Origin: Osedax fenrisi
Taxonomy: Eukaryota > Annelida > Polychaeta > Sabellida > Siboglinidae
Length of the DNA stretch: 64,000 bases
Assembly: GCA_964019155.1 (NCBI GenBank)
Contig: OZ025239.1
Coordinates: forward strand, 77,929,600 to 77,993,599
Direction: 5' to 3'
Shown: positions 26,021 through 42,500 of the stretch, one piece after another
Layout of the letters: each line of letters opens with the position of its first letter
Numbering within the stretch: the stretch's first letter is position 1
The notes under the pieces: generated by a model
What the model was told of the DNA's origin: nothing
The model's input: the letters and a program-made list of their open reading frames with translations, nothing else
Databases searched by the model: none
Translations under genes and position numbers: made by a program

Positions 26021-29000
26021 TTAATTCATTGAATTTAATATTAAATTACTATATATATATAGTAATATAGTGATTTATTATTAAATAAATAGTCATAAAT
26101 CATAAATTTAATAATGCTATAGTATTTAAACGGATTTATATATATATATATATAAATCCATTTAAAGTTGATAAATATTTAATAATATAAAATAATTTAC
26201 CACAGTTCATAATTACGTTGGATAAAGCATATGTAGCGTTTCACTTCTTATGTAGACTTGACATATGTATTTCAAGATATGTAGCTATATACTTGCATTG
26301 TATTATATCGTAATATAATTATTAATAAATGTTAGGTGTATCTATATTATTTTTATATAATGTTATATTTAGTATTGAAATCATGTACAACGAGATAAAT
26401 TGGCATATGTTGTATATGTATTATTCTAATTTTGTGATTCAGTGAGTTTTCTCTTAAAAAATTAATATCAATTTAATAGTTGGTTATCGGATATTTTGAT
26501 AATTGGGAAAAAAAGAAATATAAAGCTAACCGATCTCTACAATGTCTTGGATGAACATAACTCGGCGGTTCTTTGCAATAATTTGAATAGGTTAGTGATC
26601 CATTGATGTTGAATTTAGTTCATATATATTTAATAATAATAACATTGTATATTCAAATAATACGAATATCAGTGATATGGGCCGGGCGAAGTAATTGCGT
26701 GCGCGGTTTTCATAAAAAGATGGTATGTATCTCGTACGAACATATATCTTCAGAAAATAAAGTACTTTTATATGAAGACATTTATATGAAATACATTATT
26801 ATGTAAATATATTATGTATTTATAAAAATTATTATGTATATGTTTATATTGGATTTACAAATTAATGTATATGTTTTATCTCCATTAAATTAAACTTAAC
26901 TATTAGCAGGTATACGTATTAAGAATAATACTATATATATAGTGCATATAATATAGTATTAAGACTGTATTATTAAAAATATTTAATTAAATTCAAAACA
27001 ACTTTAAAATAATAATAAATACTGATAGATATGTTTATTTAAAACATATTACTTACGTTACCTATCATGTCGAGCGTGTTCGGCATTCTTTGACGCATTT
27101 CATCCACTACGGAACGCCGATGTTATCTCTAACAACGTAATATATCCATTATGTGATCTGACCAATGAACGCGTTATTGATATAATATCATTATCACGTT
27201 TACATTTTCTTTTGGTATTCCATAGGCGAGAAGTATGGATCTCATTTTATTTCTATCTATTGATACAAACGTTTTCGAGAAGTCTACGACAATTAATATA
27301 GCAGGTAATTTTTTTTTACTCCTTTAATTATACGCCGTATAGTTAGTATGCAACCGGTTGTGGATCTGTTATAGCTGAAACCATTTTGTTTTTTTTCTAA
27401 GAATAGTATTTATTTTCGCTCTTATTCTATTTATAAATTCTATATATATATATATATATATAAAACAGGGATATCTCTTATATAACACTTATACTAATTA
27501 ATTAGTGTAATTACACTAATCTACAATTTATTGTTACTATAATAACACTACATTGTAGATTTTCGCGGCAATTATAGTAAGTATTACCTCTGTTGTGTTA
27601 TCTCTATGTTATTACTGTGCAATAAGAGCTAAGTTTTTTTTTGAAACGGAATAAACACTATTCCTTCCATATTTTTATTGGAACCTACTCTAATACCATG
27701 TTTTAGAAGAGAATAGTATGTCTTGAAATGTTACTATCTTCCAGACTTCTGCTGGTATTTCGTATATTCCTGTATATTTACCATTCTTACTGCACCTCAC
27801 AGTCCTATAGATTTCATCAGTAGTGAACATTCATTTATTAATGTATAATTCACAGTGTACAATTCTTGATATTTCTTTATTTTCTGTAATATGTGGTCAT
27901 TTAACACCCAGTGATTAGTGAACATATTACACATAGTGTCATAGTTACAGCCGTTATTCATCATTTTTCGACTTACTCTTTGGTATGCATGAGTTTTTTC
28001 TTCCATTTACCTAGTTTACTGTTTTCCAAGCTTTTGCCGATTTTTTATTTCTTACATATTATTATATTTCACTATCTATTCTGGATGTATTCAGATTGTT
28101 ATTTTTCATAAGAACGCTCATGTGCTTCTTTTTGTGCTAACTTGAATTTTATGATTATTTCCATTACTTGGTGTGAATCTAATTAGTGTACTATTGATTG
28201 TAATTTCTTTAGGTTGTTATATATATCTTCAGTTTCCTATGATATTCATTTTTTTTATACTTTTCAACATTATTATATATTTAGCTATTCCTTTGTATGC
28301 AGGTTCAAATATGTGTACGACGTATCAGCAGTTGGAGTTTTTTTAAATAATAACATCATCCATTTTTGAAGTTCTAGAGTTCGGCGCTTATGTGTCCATG
28401 TATAATCTTGTATTTTCTAGTAATGTGTATTTAGACATACTAGTTTCTCGATAATAAAATTATTAAGAATTTCTCCGTTCCTGTTACTTTTTTGAATATA
28501 TTATAGTTTAAAACTTTCGTTTTGCCTTAAGTGGGCATTGAAATCACCCCCTATTATGATTTTATGTTTCAGTAGTCCTACTTTTCTAATCAATTAGGAG
28601 AGGTCTGGATTGTATCTTTGGGCATCAGTTTCATCGCTTACATTTGTAGGGCTATAACAGAATATTACTGTTGGTTATACCTATGGTTTGAGGGTTCGAT
28701 TTTATGCTTTAATAACTAAATAATTCCACTACTTCACATTATATTGAATTATACGATTAGCTTCGATACGAAATCACAAAATAACCAATTTTATATAAAA
28801 TGTATAGAAAATAAAAATATGCATCTGGCATAATATCTAATAAGTATATATAGCGTATACCTATCTAGTATAGCTATAGCTATCATTACTTGAATTCATT
28901 ATTAATTGATAGCTATCATTACCATTCACAATTGACTCACCACTAACTCCCTAATCTTCATTATAATGTAAACATAGGATATATTTCTTCACCTTCCACT

Positions 29001-31876
29001 CCGAAGTAAAACTTTATCAATACATACTACTATCAATATTAACGGACAGCTTATTAAGTACTCCATTCATGTCAACAATTTTGGTGTTATATTTTTGGTG
29101 GCTATATTTTTAGTTTTTATAGGCCAATCTCCCACATCACCTAATCACTAAACTATCAAATACAATAACTAAGTATCATACGTTATTGAATAACATTATG
29201 CACCGATATTAGTATACCTATACCTATGTATTATAACAAGAATACCTATAACTATGTATATGAAACGCATAATATATCACATTATTAATTACGAAATGCG
29301 CCATCTCCATGAGTTACTTTGTTTATATATAGTATGTGTTTTTGTGTATTTGTTTACATTATATTAATTATAAATTGAGTTACTTTATAAAAAATATAAT
29401 ATTTACACATACATACACACACATATATATACGTATCATATATTAAACATTACGGTTTTTGTATTCTACTTACGATATCACTATAGTAAACGAGATATAA
29501 AAATATGTGTTCTCAAGTGTTAAATTTGTGTTCGTACAAGATCACTTAGGTTACAATCCTTACCTATCCGCTAGAGATATATGGTTAGTAACCATATATA
29601 TGGTTAGTAACCATTGGTTACATTAACGTCTTATAGTGTATATATATATAAATAAATAACTAAGATATAGTAAGATAACTTATCATACATATCATGTACT
29701 ATAATTATCCCAACTTAATATCGAACCTGTAGTTTGATTTGTTACTATAGTATATACTATAGTATATACCATATGGTAACCATTACTCATTATACAACGT
29801 ATTATATTAAAAAGTATACATTCTATACAGCTAGCCATAGAGAAATACCAGATTAATGTGATCTTGTTTGTCAAAAGAATCAAAATATTTCTTAAAATAA
29901 CTTTTGATATATAAATAAAATAATACAAAACAGTATTAGGTTTTAAAATATAGTAATACTCAATTATCTATTAATTAATGAAATTAAATATTCTAAAATA
30001 TACATGGAGGAGTTACTAAATTATATCTCGTAATGTCGTAATATCGTTCAATATTATCAAATATATACATTTCTAATATATATATATATATTAGTGATGA
30101 AATTGAACCCTACTATCGGAGTAGCGGTATCAGTATCAATTCGAAATAGTCGAGTATAATTTAAATGCGAGTTCAAATTTGATAATTTTTGAGTATCAGT
30201 ATTAGTTCGAAATTATTGAGTATTAGTTCAAAGTTCAAAGTCCGAACATAAGAATATATATTTCTGAAGACATGATATTGTTTAAAAATGTATATAAATA
30301 TATCATATGATATCAAATTAGAGTATAAGTGTAAATATTTTTAATAAATATAGATATATAAATTAGGTGTTATGTATATTTTCTAGATGAATAGTCACTC
30401 ATGTGAATACATTTAATTACAACCATGAATTTATAAATGCGCAATATAAAACAGATGTTAAGATACAAATTATAATATTAAACAAATATTATTCACAAAT
30501 GTGAGTATAGTATTAGTTCGAAATAGTCTTGTATCAATTTTAGTCTGTATTTGAAGTTTTATAATTATTGATTATAAGTATCAGTTCGAAGTTCGAAGTC
30601 CGAAGTTCGATTGCAACACTAATATATATATATAGATATATATATACACTACGTAAATACAAAATAAATATTCGATCAGTAAATGGCAGGACGAAGTGAC
30701 TCAACGTGAAAAACCCTCACTGGCCAGAGCTATTATCAGAACTTACTGGAAACCAGTTATGCAGCAAACACTACTGGTATTAATAGATGTAAGTCGAACT
30801 ACCCATAAAGTATAGTGTGCATTGTTAATTCATAATGAAATATGTTTAATTAAACATTAATGTTTGATTTAATACAGGTTTTTATATTTTTTAAATGTAG
30901 ACTTTTTAATATTTATAAGCGAAATAATAAGTTTTTTTTAATATATAAATGTTATGAAAAATGCATTATCAATATTTTAATAAAAATACAAAATATGTTA
31001 ATTATTTTATTTATATTGTAAAATATGTATATATATATATATATATATTATAAACAGTAATATGGATAATTCTACCACTAATACTCCGATCTCTCCTCGT
31101 CCATTTAGATGATGCTCCGCATCAGTGTTCCACTGCAGCTAGTCTACCTGATAAGATACGCCGGTAAAGAAGATCAAACCATAACCAAGAGACAAGCCTA
31201 TATGACAGTTACCTCTCTAAGTGTTACTATGATATTATCGGCTTGCATCTTGCATCCGGTGTTAATGAAACTCGAGTATATCGGAATGCAGATACGTGTA
31301 GCGCTGTGTTCTCTCATTTATAAGAAGGTAATGTACCTATGTACCTAAACTTAAAGCTATGTTATCTTATCTATAAGAAGGTAATGTACATATGTACCTA
31401 AACTTAAAGTTATGTTATCTTACCTATAAGAAGGTAACGTACCTATGTACCTAAACTTAAATCTATGTTATCGTATCTATAAGAAGGTAATGTACCTATG
31501 AACCTAAACTTAAATATATGTTATCTTATCTATAAAAAGGTAAGGCACCTATGTATCTAAACTTATAACTGTGTGTAACCTACGTAAAGATATGTATTAA
31601 AAATACTTTCATGTCACGGCTATTAAACATATATTATCCTAGATACTATATTAGATTCAAATATATCGCCAATGTTTGGTCTATTTAGTCTAATTCGAAT
31701 TGTATGTATTATATTAATGAAGTATTTGGTAAAAAAATATAAATGTAGATTAAATGTATACGAAATTTAATAATAGTTTAGGTATAACATATTACGAATC
31801 AAGTTACTAATAATTTACTAATTATATATAATCACTTCATTCCTTATTAATATATTATATTTAAGTTTTGTTATAC

Positions 31877-31925
<49 letters not shown>

Positions 31926-34900
31926 ACTTAGTTACGTAGGACTTGGCGTACCCTTGTATAACACATGTACACTTTATTTGTGTAGGTCTCTCGGTCTGCT
32001 GCCCTTCTTTCCAAAAGTGGAAGTGGTCAAAAGTGGAACGCCACTATCTCTCTGATGTCATCCGACCATCTCTTTAAAGGAAGTCCTCTTGGTCTTGGAT
32101 TTGTGAAGTTCAACTTGTAGCTAGCATTAATCATATCTCGGCTTCTTGCTACATGACCGAACCAACGGAGTTGTCTTTTCACAATTATATCTTCTATAGT
32201 TTCAACTATGTTCATTGAGTTTCAATTCGCTATATTACTGAGTCTTTCACTCCTTGTAACTCGCACGGTAGCTCTTAAACACATCTTTTCGAAAACCAGC
32301 AAGTAATTTTTCCCCTTTTTTGCCCCATTGTCCATGTCTTTGACCCGTACATAGCAATTTGGAGAATGAGGGCTCTGTAGAGTCTAATCTTGAGTTTTTT
32401 AGATACGCCTCTGGAAGTCCATATTTTCTTTCTCAGTTTGCCAACAGCCTGGGACGCCATCGAAATAATTTGCAGAACATCATCTGGACAGTTGGGGATG
32501 AGACTGCCCAAAACCTTGAACTGGTTAACTTTGGGGACAATATTATTGCCGATTTTGATGTCCTTTTTTCAGTTATCAGAACTTCAAATGTAAGTGAATT
32601 GATCATTAGGATCCATTTATGACAAGTGTTTTCTAGCTCTGAATTGCTATTTGCAATTTTCAAAAACAGCCGATACTAAAGGTGTGTCATCTGCGTACCT
32701 GATATCAATTGACATTTCATCATCCAGTCGGAGATTTCTATATAAGCATGTGAGGCCCTTCATTACATGTTCTAGGAATATATTGAATAGGCTCGGCGAC
32801 ATTATGCATCCTTGTCTCACGCCCATGTTAACAGGGAACCAGTCTGTTAGTTGCTCACCAGCAATTATTGCACAGTTTGTATCGTTATATAGGTTTTTTT
32901 ATTATCGAAACATATTTCTGAGTAATGCCTATCTGGATCATAATTTTCCAAAGTGCCTTTCTCCAAATTGTATCAAATGCGGCGTTAAAGTCAATAAAGT
33001 GGATATGTAGCGGAACTTGATTTTCTCTTGCTTTCTCTATTATCTGACTTATGATGAATATTGCATCTATTGTTCCTCTGTCTGGCCTGAAGCCGAATTG
33101 CGGGTCACTCATTGATTCTTCAATTATATGTGAATATCTGCAAATCTGGATTTTACAAAATACTTTCCCTGGTATTGATAATAATGCAATAGCTCTGTAG
33201 TTTTCTGTGTTTAATTTATCGCCTTTCTTATGAATTGGGGTTATAATCATTTTATCATATCATTATCATAATCATTTTCACCAGTCTTCTGGTTATTTAT
33301 CCGTCTTGATTATTTTATTGAACAAGATTGTCAGTATTGTAATCATCATATCACCTACTGATTTAATTAATTCGGATGTTATTCCATAAATTCCTGGCGA
33401 CTTTCTGTTAGAAACCTTTTGATGGAATTATCCACTTCTTGTTCGGTTATTGGCGGAATATGCTCTGTTACGTTTTCTGACTCTTGCTCAAACTCTTTCA
33501 AAGCATCTTCATCATGTGGAAACTGTGTTTTAAGTGTTTCTCAAAGTGTGATTTCCAGATATTTAAAATATCTTGTTTCTTCGCTGCCCTTGAGAGTTTT
33601 TCATAGAAAATACTGGTTTGTACCTCATTCTAATTCTCTGACTTGTATAAATAATTTGTGGCTATTATTATTTGTGAAGTTTCTTCCATTTCTGATATTT
33701 TTTCTGCTAGATTATCACTCTTTTGTTTTTTGACAGCTAGTTTTACTCTCTTGTTTAATATTCTGTCATTATTTATGTGCTCAACGTTATTTGGATTATG
33801 TAATAGAAGCAATTTGGCTTTTCTACGTCTAGCACATAGCTATTTTACTTCATTTGATAATCCGGAACTTCATTAAATTATTTATATCCAATTTCTTGTT
33901 CAGTAGTAGTATGTACAATATTTTTTAATTTATTGTAAAGATCTTCTGGTATCGCAGTGTCATCATCGTATTCATCTAATAGGGTAGCTAACCGTTATTT
34001 AATTACTGCTGCACATTTCTTTGATATCTCTCCATTTTGCATTTGCATTTTGTCATTATCGTAACGTCTTGGAGATCTTTTTTAATGTGTTTAAACTTTT
34101 TTGATTTTTTTTATCAGTTTTGCAATCACTATTGAGTGGTCTGATCCAATCTCAGCTGAGTGATATGATCTGCAGTTTTTTAGGGTTGACTTTTATTTCC
34201 TTTACATTATTATGTAATCAATTTTTTTTTCTGTACGATCCTGTGAAAACCATGTGTTTAAGCGCCCTTGTGTTGTTATAACAATAGTTACCACAGCATA
34301 ATGTCCTACTACTCCAGACCAGTTATCATGCATAGTGTTTCCTACTGATGAATTGAAATCTCCTAACACTACTATTTTATCAGTTGGTGGTAGGAGGTTC
34401 ATCTCATCTTGTAGTGTGCCGAAAATGTATTCTACAGTTGCATCATCGTAACTGGAATCTGGTGCATATACTATAAAGTATGTGACTCTATCGGATTCCC
34501 ACTCCATAGTCACCTTTAGTAACATGCTTGATATAGCTTTATAGTTCACTATATTCTCTTCCAATTGTTTCTTCAGGATTAAAGCGACTCCTTGTCTACA
34601 TATTCCATCTTGTCGGGGATAATGTATGATAATATGTCTATTTTTTCACATATCGTAGGTATAACTGATGTCCAATGAGTATCTGTTATATCAATAATGT
34701 CAATTCCCATTCTTTCCGTTTCATGTAATAATATGTCTATCGTATCCGTTTTTGTATTGTTCTCGTGTTCCATGTAGCAAACGGGAGATTTTTCGCACCC
34801 TCTATTTGCCCGGGATTGAGGGCCATTTTATTATATGTTATGTTCATGTGTATTGTGAAATGTTTTAACCTAGACACTTTCTCAAGGAAATTCCAGGTGG

Positions 34901-35330
34901 AGGGAGCTTTCTCAGTCCATTAAGTATCTATAAGGAAGTAGAGGTTGTGTCATTTTGTCCGTTACTGCTTATTTCAGTTCGCAATTAACCTCTTTAAGAG
35001 GCCATTCCTCTATCCGCAACCTGGGACGCGCCCGGTAGGCGTCGACACCCACCACTCTCGGAATATATATATATATGTGTTCACTAAATTCATAGTAAAA
35101 TAAAGTAAATATTAATATATGATATGCATACTATAAATCAACCAGTAACATCTTATAATCTTATGTTGTATACAGTATGTATATATTATGATAATGTTAT
35201 GTTGGTGACATTCACAGTGATCATTGTACACTGTGTAGCGGAACTCTTTACTATACTATCGTGCACTGTTTATGTCATTATCATAGTTGTATATTTATAT
35301 TATTATCATATGTGATATTATCGTAAGTAG

Positions 35331-35373
<43 letters not shown>

Positions 35374-35616
35374 TACACATGCGTATTAAATAATACCGTT
35401 AATAGAGTACTTAATAACATCATTAATAACATCATTTACAGACTTTAACGTTGAACTACGAAAGTATGCAATACGCCAATATTGGGCATATTGTGAATAT
35501 TATGTCCAACGATGTGAATAGATTCGATATGGTTAGTCCGCAGTATTCGATAGTAACATTCGTATTATATATATATATATATATATATATATCTATATAT
35601 ATATAAACGTCTATAG

Positions 35617-35657
<41 letters not shown>

Positions 35658-38600
35658 ACATATAACAAAATACGAGTTATGATTTGTCTATAGATACATA
35701 CAAGTTACAACGTATTTCCGGTACGAACTGATCGCTAATGTTCAGAGTGAACACTTACATAGGCAAATATCCGGTGACAGATTGATGTGTACGATTGTAC
35801 TTTAACGAATATAGATGTGTCAGCCATTTATTCTTAATATAATAATTCGAATCGTTCAAGTCATGCTGGACTAAACACCGTAATGACAAGTTATCATAGT
35901 ATTCAGTTTAATAAACAATAAACAGATAATTCCTAAATCGATGCAGAAGTACATTTATGTTCTTAATCAGAGTACTGTATATCTGGACCATAACATTAAC
36001 AACTCTTTTATATATAAGTAAGTAAATAAATAATGTATTTTAAATCCTATTATAAAATCTCACAAAAGTTAAAATATATAAAAATGTAATTAAATTGTAA
36101 CAAATAATATCTTAACCTCTTCTTGAATGTGTGATGAGTCATCACTGATTACATCGTAATACGAAGGAAAGATAATTTCATAAGGTAGGAATAGACCAAC
36201 TGATTGATCTATTCCCAATTCTCATCAGAATTATCCTCGTTACTTTAAACATAAGAATATTGTAGTCTGCGTTCTCCTTTAATTATCCATTTAGACATTT
36301 TCTCATATTTAATTAATTCTTTTGGTTAAAGTTAAGTTCAATAGGTTAACTTACCTAAATTAAATTACCCAACCATCTAATCTATTGTCTCTATACTTGA
36401 AGTTGGTATATACATTCATTATCACCGTTAGACCCTCTATGAATAAACAATGATATTTTTCACCGTTATAATATATATATGAAAAGTATAGCTTAAGATT
36501 TTGTAACTGTCAAGTTTCCCAATATAGGTCTAAGTTTTTTCTCTTTGCATGACTTCCTTTTATTATTGCACAATTCATCTTACATACGATATTTAATAAC
36601 GTCCCTCCAACAAATCATATATTATATTAATATCGTTGTTCATCTTATATATGCACTGTTTTCTAATATCTTCAATCTATCCCGTTAATACTTGACCTAC
36701 CAAACATACCTTAACATAAACCACTCCTCTAGATCATAAATATACCTTCCTGAATGATTACTACAAAAAATATGCATATATTAATATAATTCATATATGA
36801 TTATAATTATAAAATTTGAGCATTTAAATTAATATTAAACTATCTTATTTTACTCAAAATTACAACACATGATTCAATAACAAATATACGTAACGTGTTT
36901 TGAAATAAAATCATAAAATATAAATATTCTTCGATTTGAGCGCAATACATACTTTAATACGATATCATAATATTACAATATTTTAACTAATATATGTAAT
37001 TATTAAATACACTACAGTTCATATGTACGATACCATTTCTGTTTCTATCGTTCATTGAGATTATAGTAGTATTCTACATTTTATTCCGCTACATCGGTTT
37101 GGCAGCACTATCGGGTTACGTCATTCTGTTGTCTATAGTGTTAACGCAACTTTATATCGGATCGTTTTTCTCCAAATTTAGGTTATCCATCTACTTTCTG
37201 ATGCATATTCTATATTAATTATTGATAAAGCTTTATAATCTTTTTATATCACTTAATATAAACTCTAATATATATATATATATATATGTAGTATAGAAAT
37301 AATACGATTTTAATTATAATAAAGAAGGTTTCTATAGTCTATGTAAATCTGATACGAGATATCAAAATCACTTATTTTCTGGTCGCCTAAATATAACATA
37401 TACTTGTGAATAATACAATTATTAATATTATTAAAATAAACATAACGCTCAAATGTTATTGACGCATTTAAATAGCTATATAATTAATATAATGAATAAA
37501 TAAACACCACCTTTAATTACACTAACTAATTCACATGACTAGAAAAAATATATCAATATTGACGGATCGCAGAGTTCAAATGATGAACGAAATGTTATCC
37601 GGAATAAAAGTTGTGAAATTTTATTGTTGGGAATCGTACTTTCTAAAAATAATTAAACATTTAAGAAGGTTTCTATCCAATTAACACACACACATACATA
37701 TATATATTTGTATTATAATTTTATTTCGGTGGAGTAATTTCATCCCATCCAGGAATGTATGTGAATTTGTTAACGTATAACCTTATGGCTATGTTGTCCC
37801 TTCGAAGCCGCTCTCATGTTAATGCATACCTGGTTTTAACACGAAGCAATCATTTATTTATACACAAGTATATAATAACACTTTTTAAATAATATTTTAA
37901 ACCTATGTAATGGTCCGGGTGAGGCTTGAAACCACGTCCTACTGCTTGTGTTAATGACGCTTTTTCCAACTAAAATCAAACATATTTATGAAGAAATATG
38001 GCATATTAGTATTAATATAATAACAATATTTAAATGTTATTTTAATAGTTTAGAATGCGCATATATCATGAAATCTGGGTATTTGAAGGCGATCGCTTTT
38101 TCGAGTTTCAATTTCTGGATGGATAAGCTATCAGTTGGTATCAGCATCGTGGTCTACGTGGCCGTACTGGACATTCCACTGGACTCGGCTACCGTCTTCA
38201 TTGTTATAGGGTTGTTCAACGTCATCAAGTACGATTGCGGAATTATACTTCCGTTGGCAATTCAATACGGATTCGAGATTCGAACATCTTTGTCTAGGAT
38301 ACAGGTTATAAATTGAGGTTTAAATATATTACATTACGGTAACAAAAAAGTGTAATAGAATTCAAACAATTTGTTGGTCTTTTTATTTTGTTGGTACACA
38401 AATAAAATAAATTAAAGTATTTATTAATTATATGTTATTTGATATTTGTCTAAAAATGATCTATAAAATATATTTGGAAATAACATAAAAGCATATTTTA
38501 TAAGACACCATTTTATATTACTCTATAATATATATATATAATTGTAATTGTTTACATTTGAAATGAATATTACTCGGAAGAGTTTTTTGTTCTACGTATA

Positions 38601-38813
38601 TAAACATATAAAACCAGTACAGCTTTCTATCAAATTCATATTTATATATAAATAAACATATACATCAAGGAAATAAACATATAAATATTAACATACGTAT
38701 AGTATACTCTAGATTATAATCTGAAGTAATAGTTGCTAATATAATAAAAAATAATTACTAATGTATTTTTTTTTTTTTTTTTAAATATTATTGTATCATT
38801 TATAATATTAGTA

Positions 38814-38860
<47 letters not shown>

Positions 38861-39479
38861 ACATATTGTATTATTATATCTTCAAATTATGTTAGATATG
38901 AATGTATTTTTTTATAAAAAAAATAGATGAAACAAATATATTTATTAGTTCAATGACCATATACATATAAATTCATACGCTATTTTTAAAAGTGAATACG
39001 TGAAATGATGTGCGAACTGCACATATAAATATCCCCATAGTTATAAGATTACATAATTTAAATATAATAATAAGTCCATTATTTAAAATAAATAAAAATT
39101 ATTCTAATAGTATTTCATGTTATATAGAATATTATTTTGAATCCCTTAAAGGAGGAAAATAATAAATATAACGTAACCCCATAAAGTGATATATCAACTA
39201 TATAGTTTGTGTACATAATACTTATAGGTATTGCTGTTACTTAAAGAGTATAAAAGAAGTGATCACTCGATTTATGTTAAAGATGGCCAGAAAGACTGCC
39301 AGAAACAAATGTCAATTATTAGTGAGACCTTTGATACAATGAATAACACATCTAATGATACGATGATTTGTGTTAAGAATGCATGTACGTTATGGGAACA
39401 GGTAATGTATATAAATTCACAATATATTGACAATTATATAATTATATTACCATTTAATTAAAAAATATATCACGATTAC

Positions 39480-39518
<39 letters not shown>

Positions 39519-42500
39519 TATTTATAATTATAAATGTTTACTAATTGCATTCATTTTCTTGTCTATCACCTAAAATCTCATATTTGTTATAGATTTTAAA
39601 ATTGTATTGCAATTTCAACTATTTTAATTAATATAAACTGAACCTAGATAGATATAATCGAATATTTAAAATCCTATATGAATTATAAAATATTATATTA
39701 TTATAATTTTATTAATATATATATATATATATTATTTATATATTATTATTGTAAATAATTATAATACTTAATCATAATTTTAAATAGAAAAATATGAATG
39801 GTAAAGTTCCAAAATTAGAGAACATCACATTTAACGTTGAAAAAGGAGAATTAATTGCAATAATTGGTGAAGTTGGATCAGGAAAAGTTAGTATGATGTA
39901 TTCAAATCAGTAAAATAAGTATACCTACTATACGTATATAAATATATATTTATATATAATTATTATACGGTATTCATATAATATATAAATATATCTAGGT
40001 AATATATTACATTTACTCCATACCCAGTACATTTTTGTTTTTCTGTCCTGGTTTAAACTTGTGTAAAATCCTGACGTTTAAACGATTTTTGACATTTACA
40101 CGATAGAAATTTAAAACATAATTATAAGTTAATATATGATATAGAAATTAATCTTCATTTATATATAATAATTTATTTACATTTGTTTTACAACAAAAAT
40201 AATGATTATATATACATTTCAATTACTTTGTAATGTAACTAATGTCCGTGTTTTACACAGATTAAATATCCGTGTTTTACATGGGAAAATGTCCGTGTAT
40301 TACACAGCCATATGGCTACGATAGAACCAGTGTACTAACAGACATTTGTATCATTATAATATTAATTTACAAATAAATTATTTTTTTGAATATATAAATA
40401 ATATACTATTTTACTTTTTATTTATTTTAATATATTGATTTAATTTAGTACAAGTGTAAATTAATTATAAATTATTATTTTAATTTTATATTTAAGTTTA
40501 TATTATGTATTTATTAAATAAAATTACTATTTTAAAATCATAAATTATTTAAGTATCTATGGTTTTTTTTAAATAATCAAAATTAGGGATTTTATTTATA
40601 ATACAACTTCTTTAGTTTCTTATAATGTAGTAATAGTGATAATATTCAGTCAAATGTAAATCAACATGCAGAGTATATCGCTTCATAAATAATATAACTA
40701 TCAACATAATATTTAAAAATTTTAAATATAATTTAATATAACATTTTAATCAATTTAACATTATTTCTAGAGTTCATTATTATTAGCTTTACTGGGAGAA
40801 TTATCCGTCGTATCTGATGCTTCCATTATTATAAATAGTAGAAATATTGCATATTCTCCTCAAGATGCGTGGATATTTCCTTCATCTATACGTCAAAATA
40901 TCTTATTCGGAAAAGAATATAACGAAAAGAAGTTCAAAAGAATACTGGAAGCAGTAACATTGGATAAGGTTGAAATCACTATATAAAGTAATATATATTA
41001 ATACTTAAGTACATAACTCTTCGTAGGATATTGTACTTTTACCAAATAAGGAATACACATTAGTAGGAGAAAAGGGTATAACTTTATCCGGAGGTCAGAG
41101 GTCACGAATATGTTTAGCGAGGGCCATGTATGCAGAGCCTGATATCATAATGATGGATGACCCTCTATCAGCTGTTGATTCTAATGTCGGAAGAGCTATA
41201 TTTGATAAGTTTAATATAATAATTACTATATATATAGTATATATATAGTATATACATATATTAATATTTAATATATTGTAATATTAATTATTTATATAAC
41301 ATTGTTTAATCAATGCAAACTAATTAATACATCTTATTATTTATTCATTACCTTTAATATCTTAGACAATTACGAATATTAAATTATCATAACATATACC
41401 TAATATATATACTGCCTGTGTAGCTCAGTTGATTAAGGCGTTAGACACACCATCAGTATTTCCCGTGTTCGAGCCCCGTCCGGACCATAAAAATAGGTCT
41501 TAACATATTATTTAGAAGTGATATAATTGATATAATTGTGTATACATAAATGATCGGCTCTTGTTAAAACAACGGATGCCTTAACATGAGAGCGGCTTCG
41601 AAGGTACAACAGAGACCTATATGGTTATAAGTGAAAACTGGATGGGATGAAAGGACTTCACCAAAATAAAATAACAAAAACAATATATCTATATATCTAT
41701 TCTATATTCTATTATTTACTAATATATTTTATTAATTATAGCTTGTTTATTAAATAATAGTATATTATGAATAAATTAATGTAGTACTATAGTGTATTGT
41801 TATTTACTGGACGATATTAATATAAATTATTCCATTATAGGGGAAAGTAACCTAATACGGACACCTAACAATAAATTATCTTAACATTTTATGACTCGAT
41901 ATTTGTATTCAAAAATCACAATATATTAATATTATATGTTTATAGATATTATTGTGATTTTAACATTTTATTTAATCTTTTTAGTCAATAGATAACGGGA
42001 GTGTCTGTATTCGGTATCCATGTCTGTATTCGGTATCCATGTCCGAATACGGACACCCTATATACTACTAGATAAACTATATATTATTGATGAACCAATG
42101 ATATAAATTACAATTACATAATTTATAAGTAATGTTATGAATAATTTAATATAATTTAATTAGTAATTAATTTATTAATTTTTATTATTTTTTTAATTAA
42201 TAATGCAAGTTAAGTATCTAAATAATAACATTTTTAGATTAAGCTTCATTGGTAGTATTAATATTATAACGCACGCGATTTTAATTTATATGATAGTTTT
42301 ATAATGAGACCAACAACACCAAAAGCTTTTGCAAAATCAATATATATTATATCTACAAATTTGTTATTATTCAATTCATTATACCACAATTTTAAACATT
42401 TTGTTAATTGTAATTCTGTTGATTTTCCACTTATAAAACCATATTGATTTTTTTATTACAGATAAATTATTAGATTTTAAATACAAAATTAATTGTTTAT

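Noticed and set aside
31319..31583. A CRISPR array
   Set aside because: Units are contiguous 53-base tandem repeats with no variable spacers, in a eukaryotic intron.
32359..33876. Plus-strand open frames between 32359 and 33876
   Set aside because: They are opposite-strand shadows of the RTE-type LINE reverse transcriptase on the minus strand.
35124..35315. A hydrophobic open frame as an extra transmembrane exon
   Set aside because: Exons 4 and 5 already join with the same residue spacing as ABCC4, leaving no room for it.
41414..41487. A functional tRNA gene
   Set aside because: A- and B-box regions are present but the acceptor stem does not pair and the anticodon arm is degenerate; two related copies show it is a SINE head.
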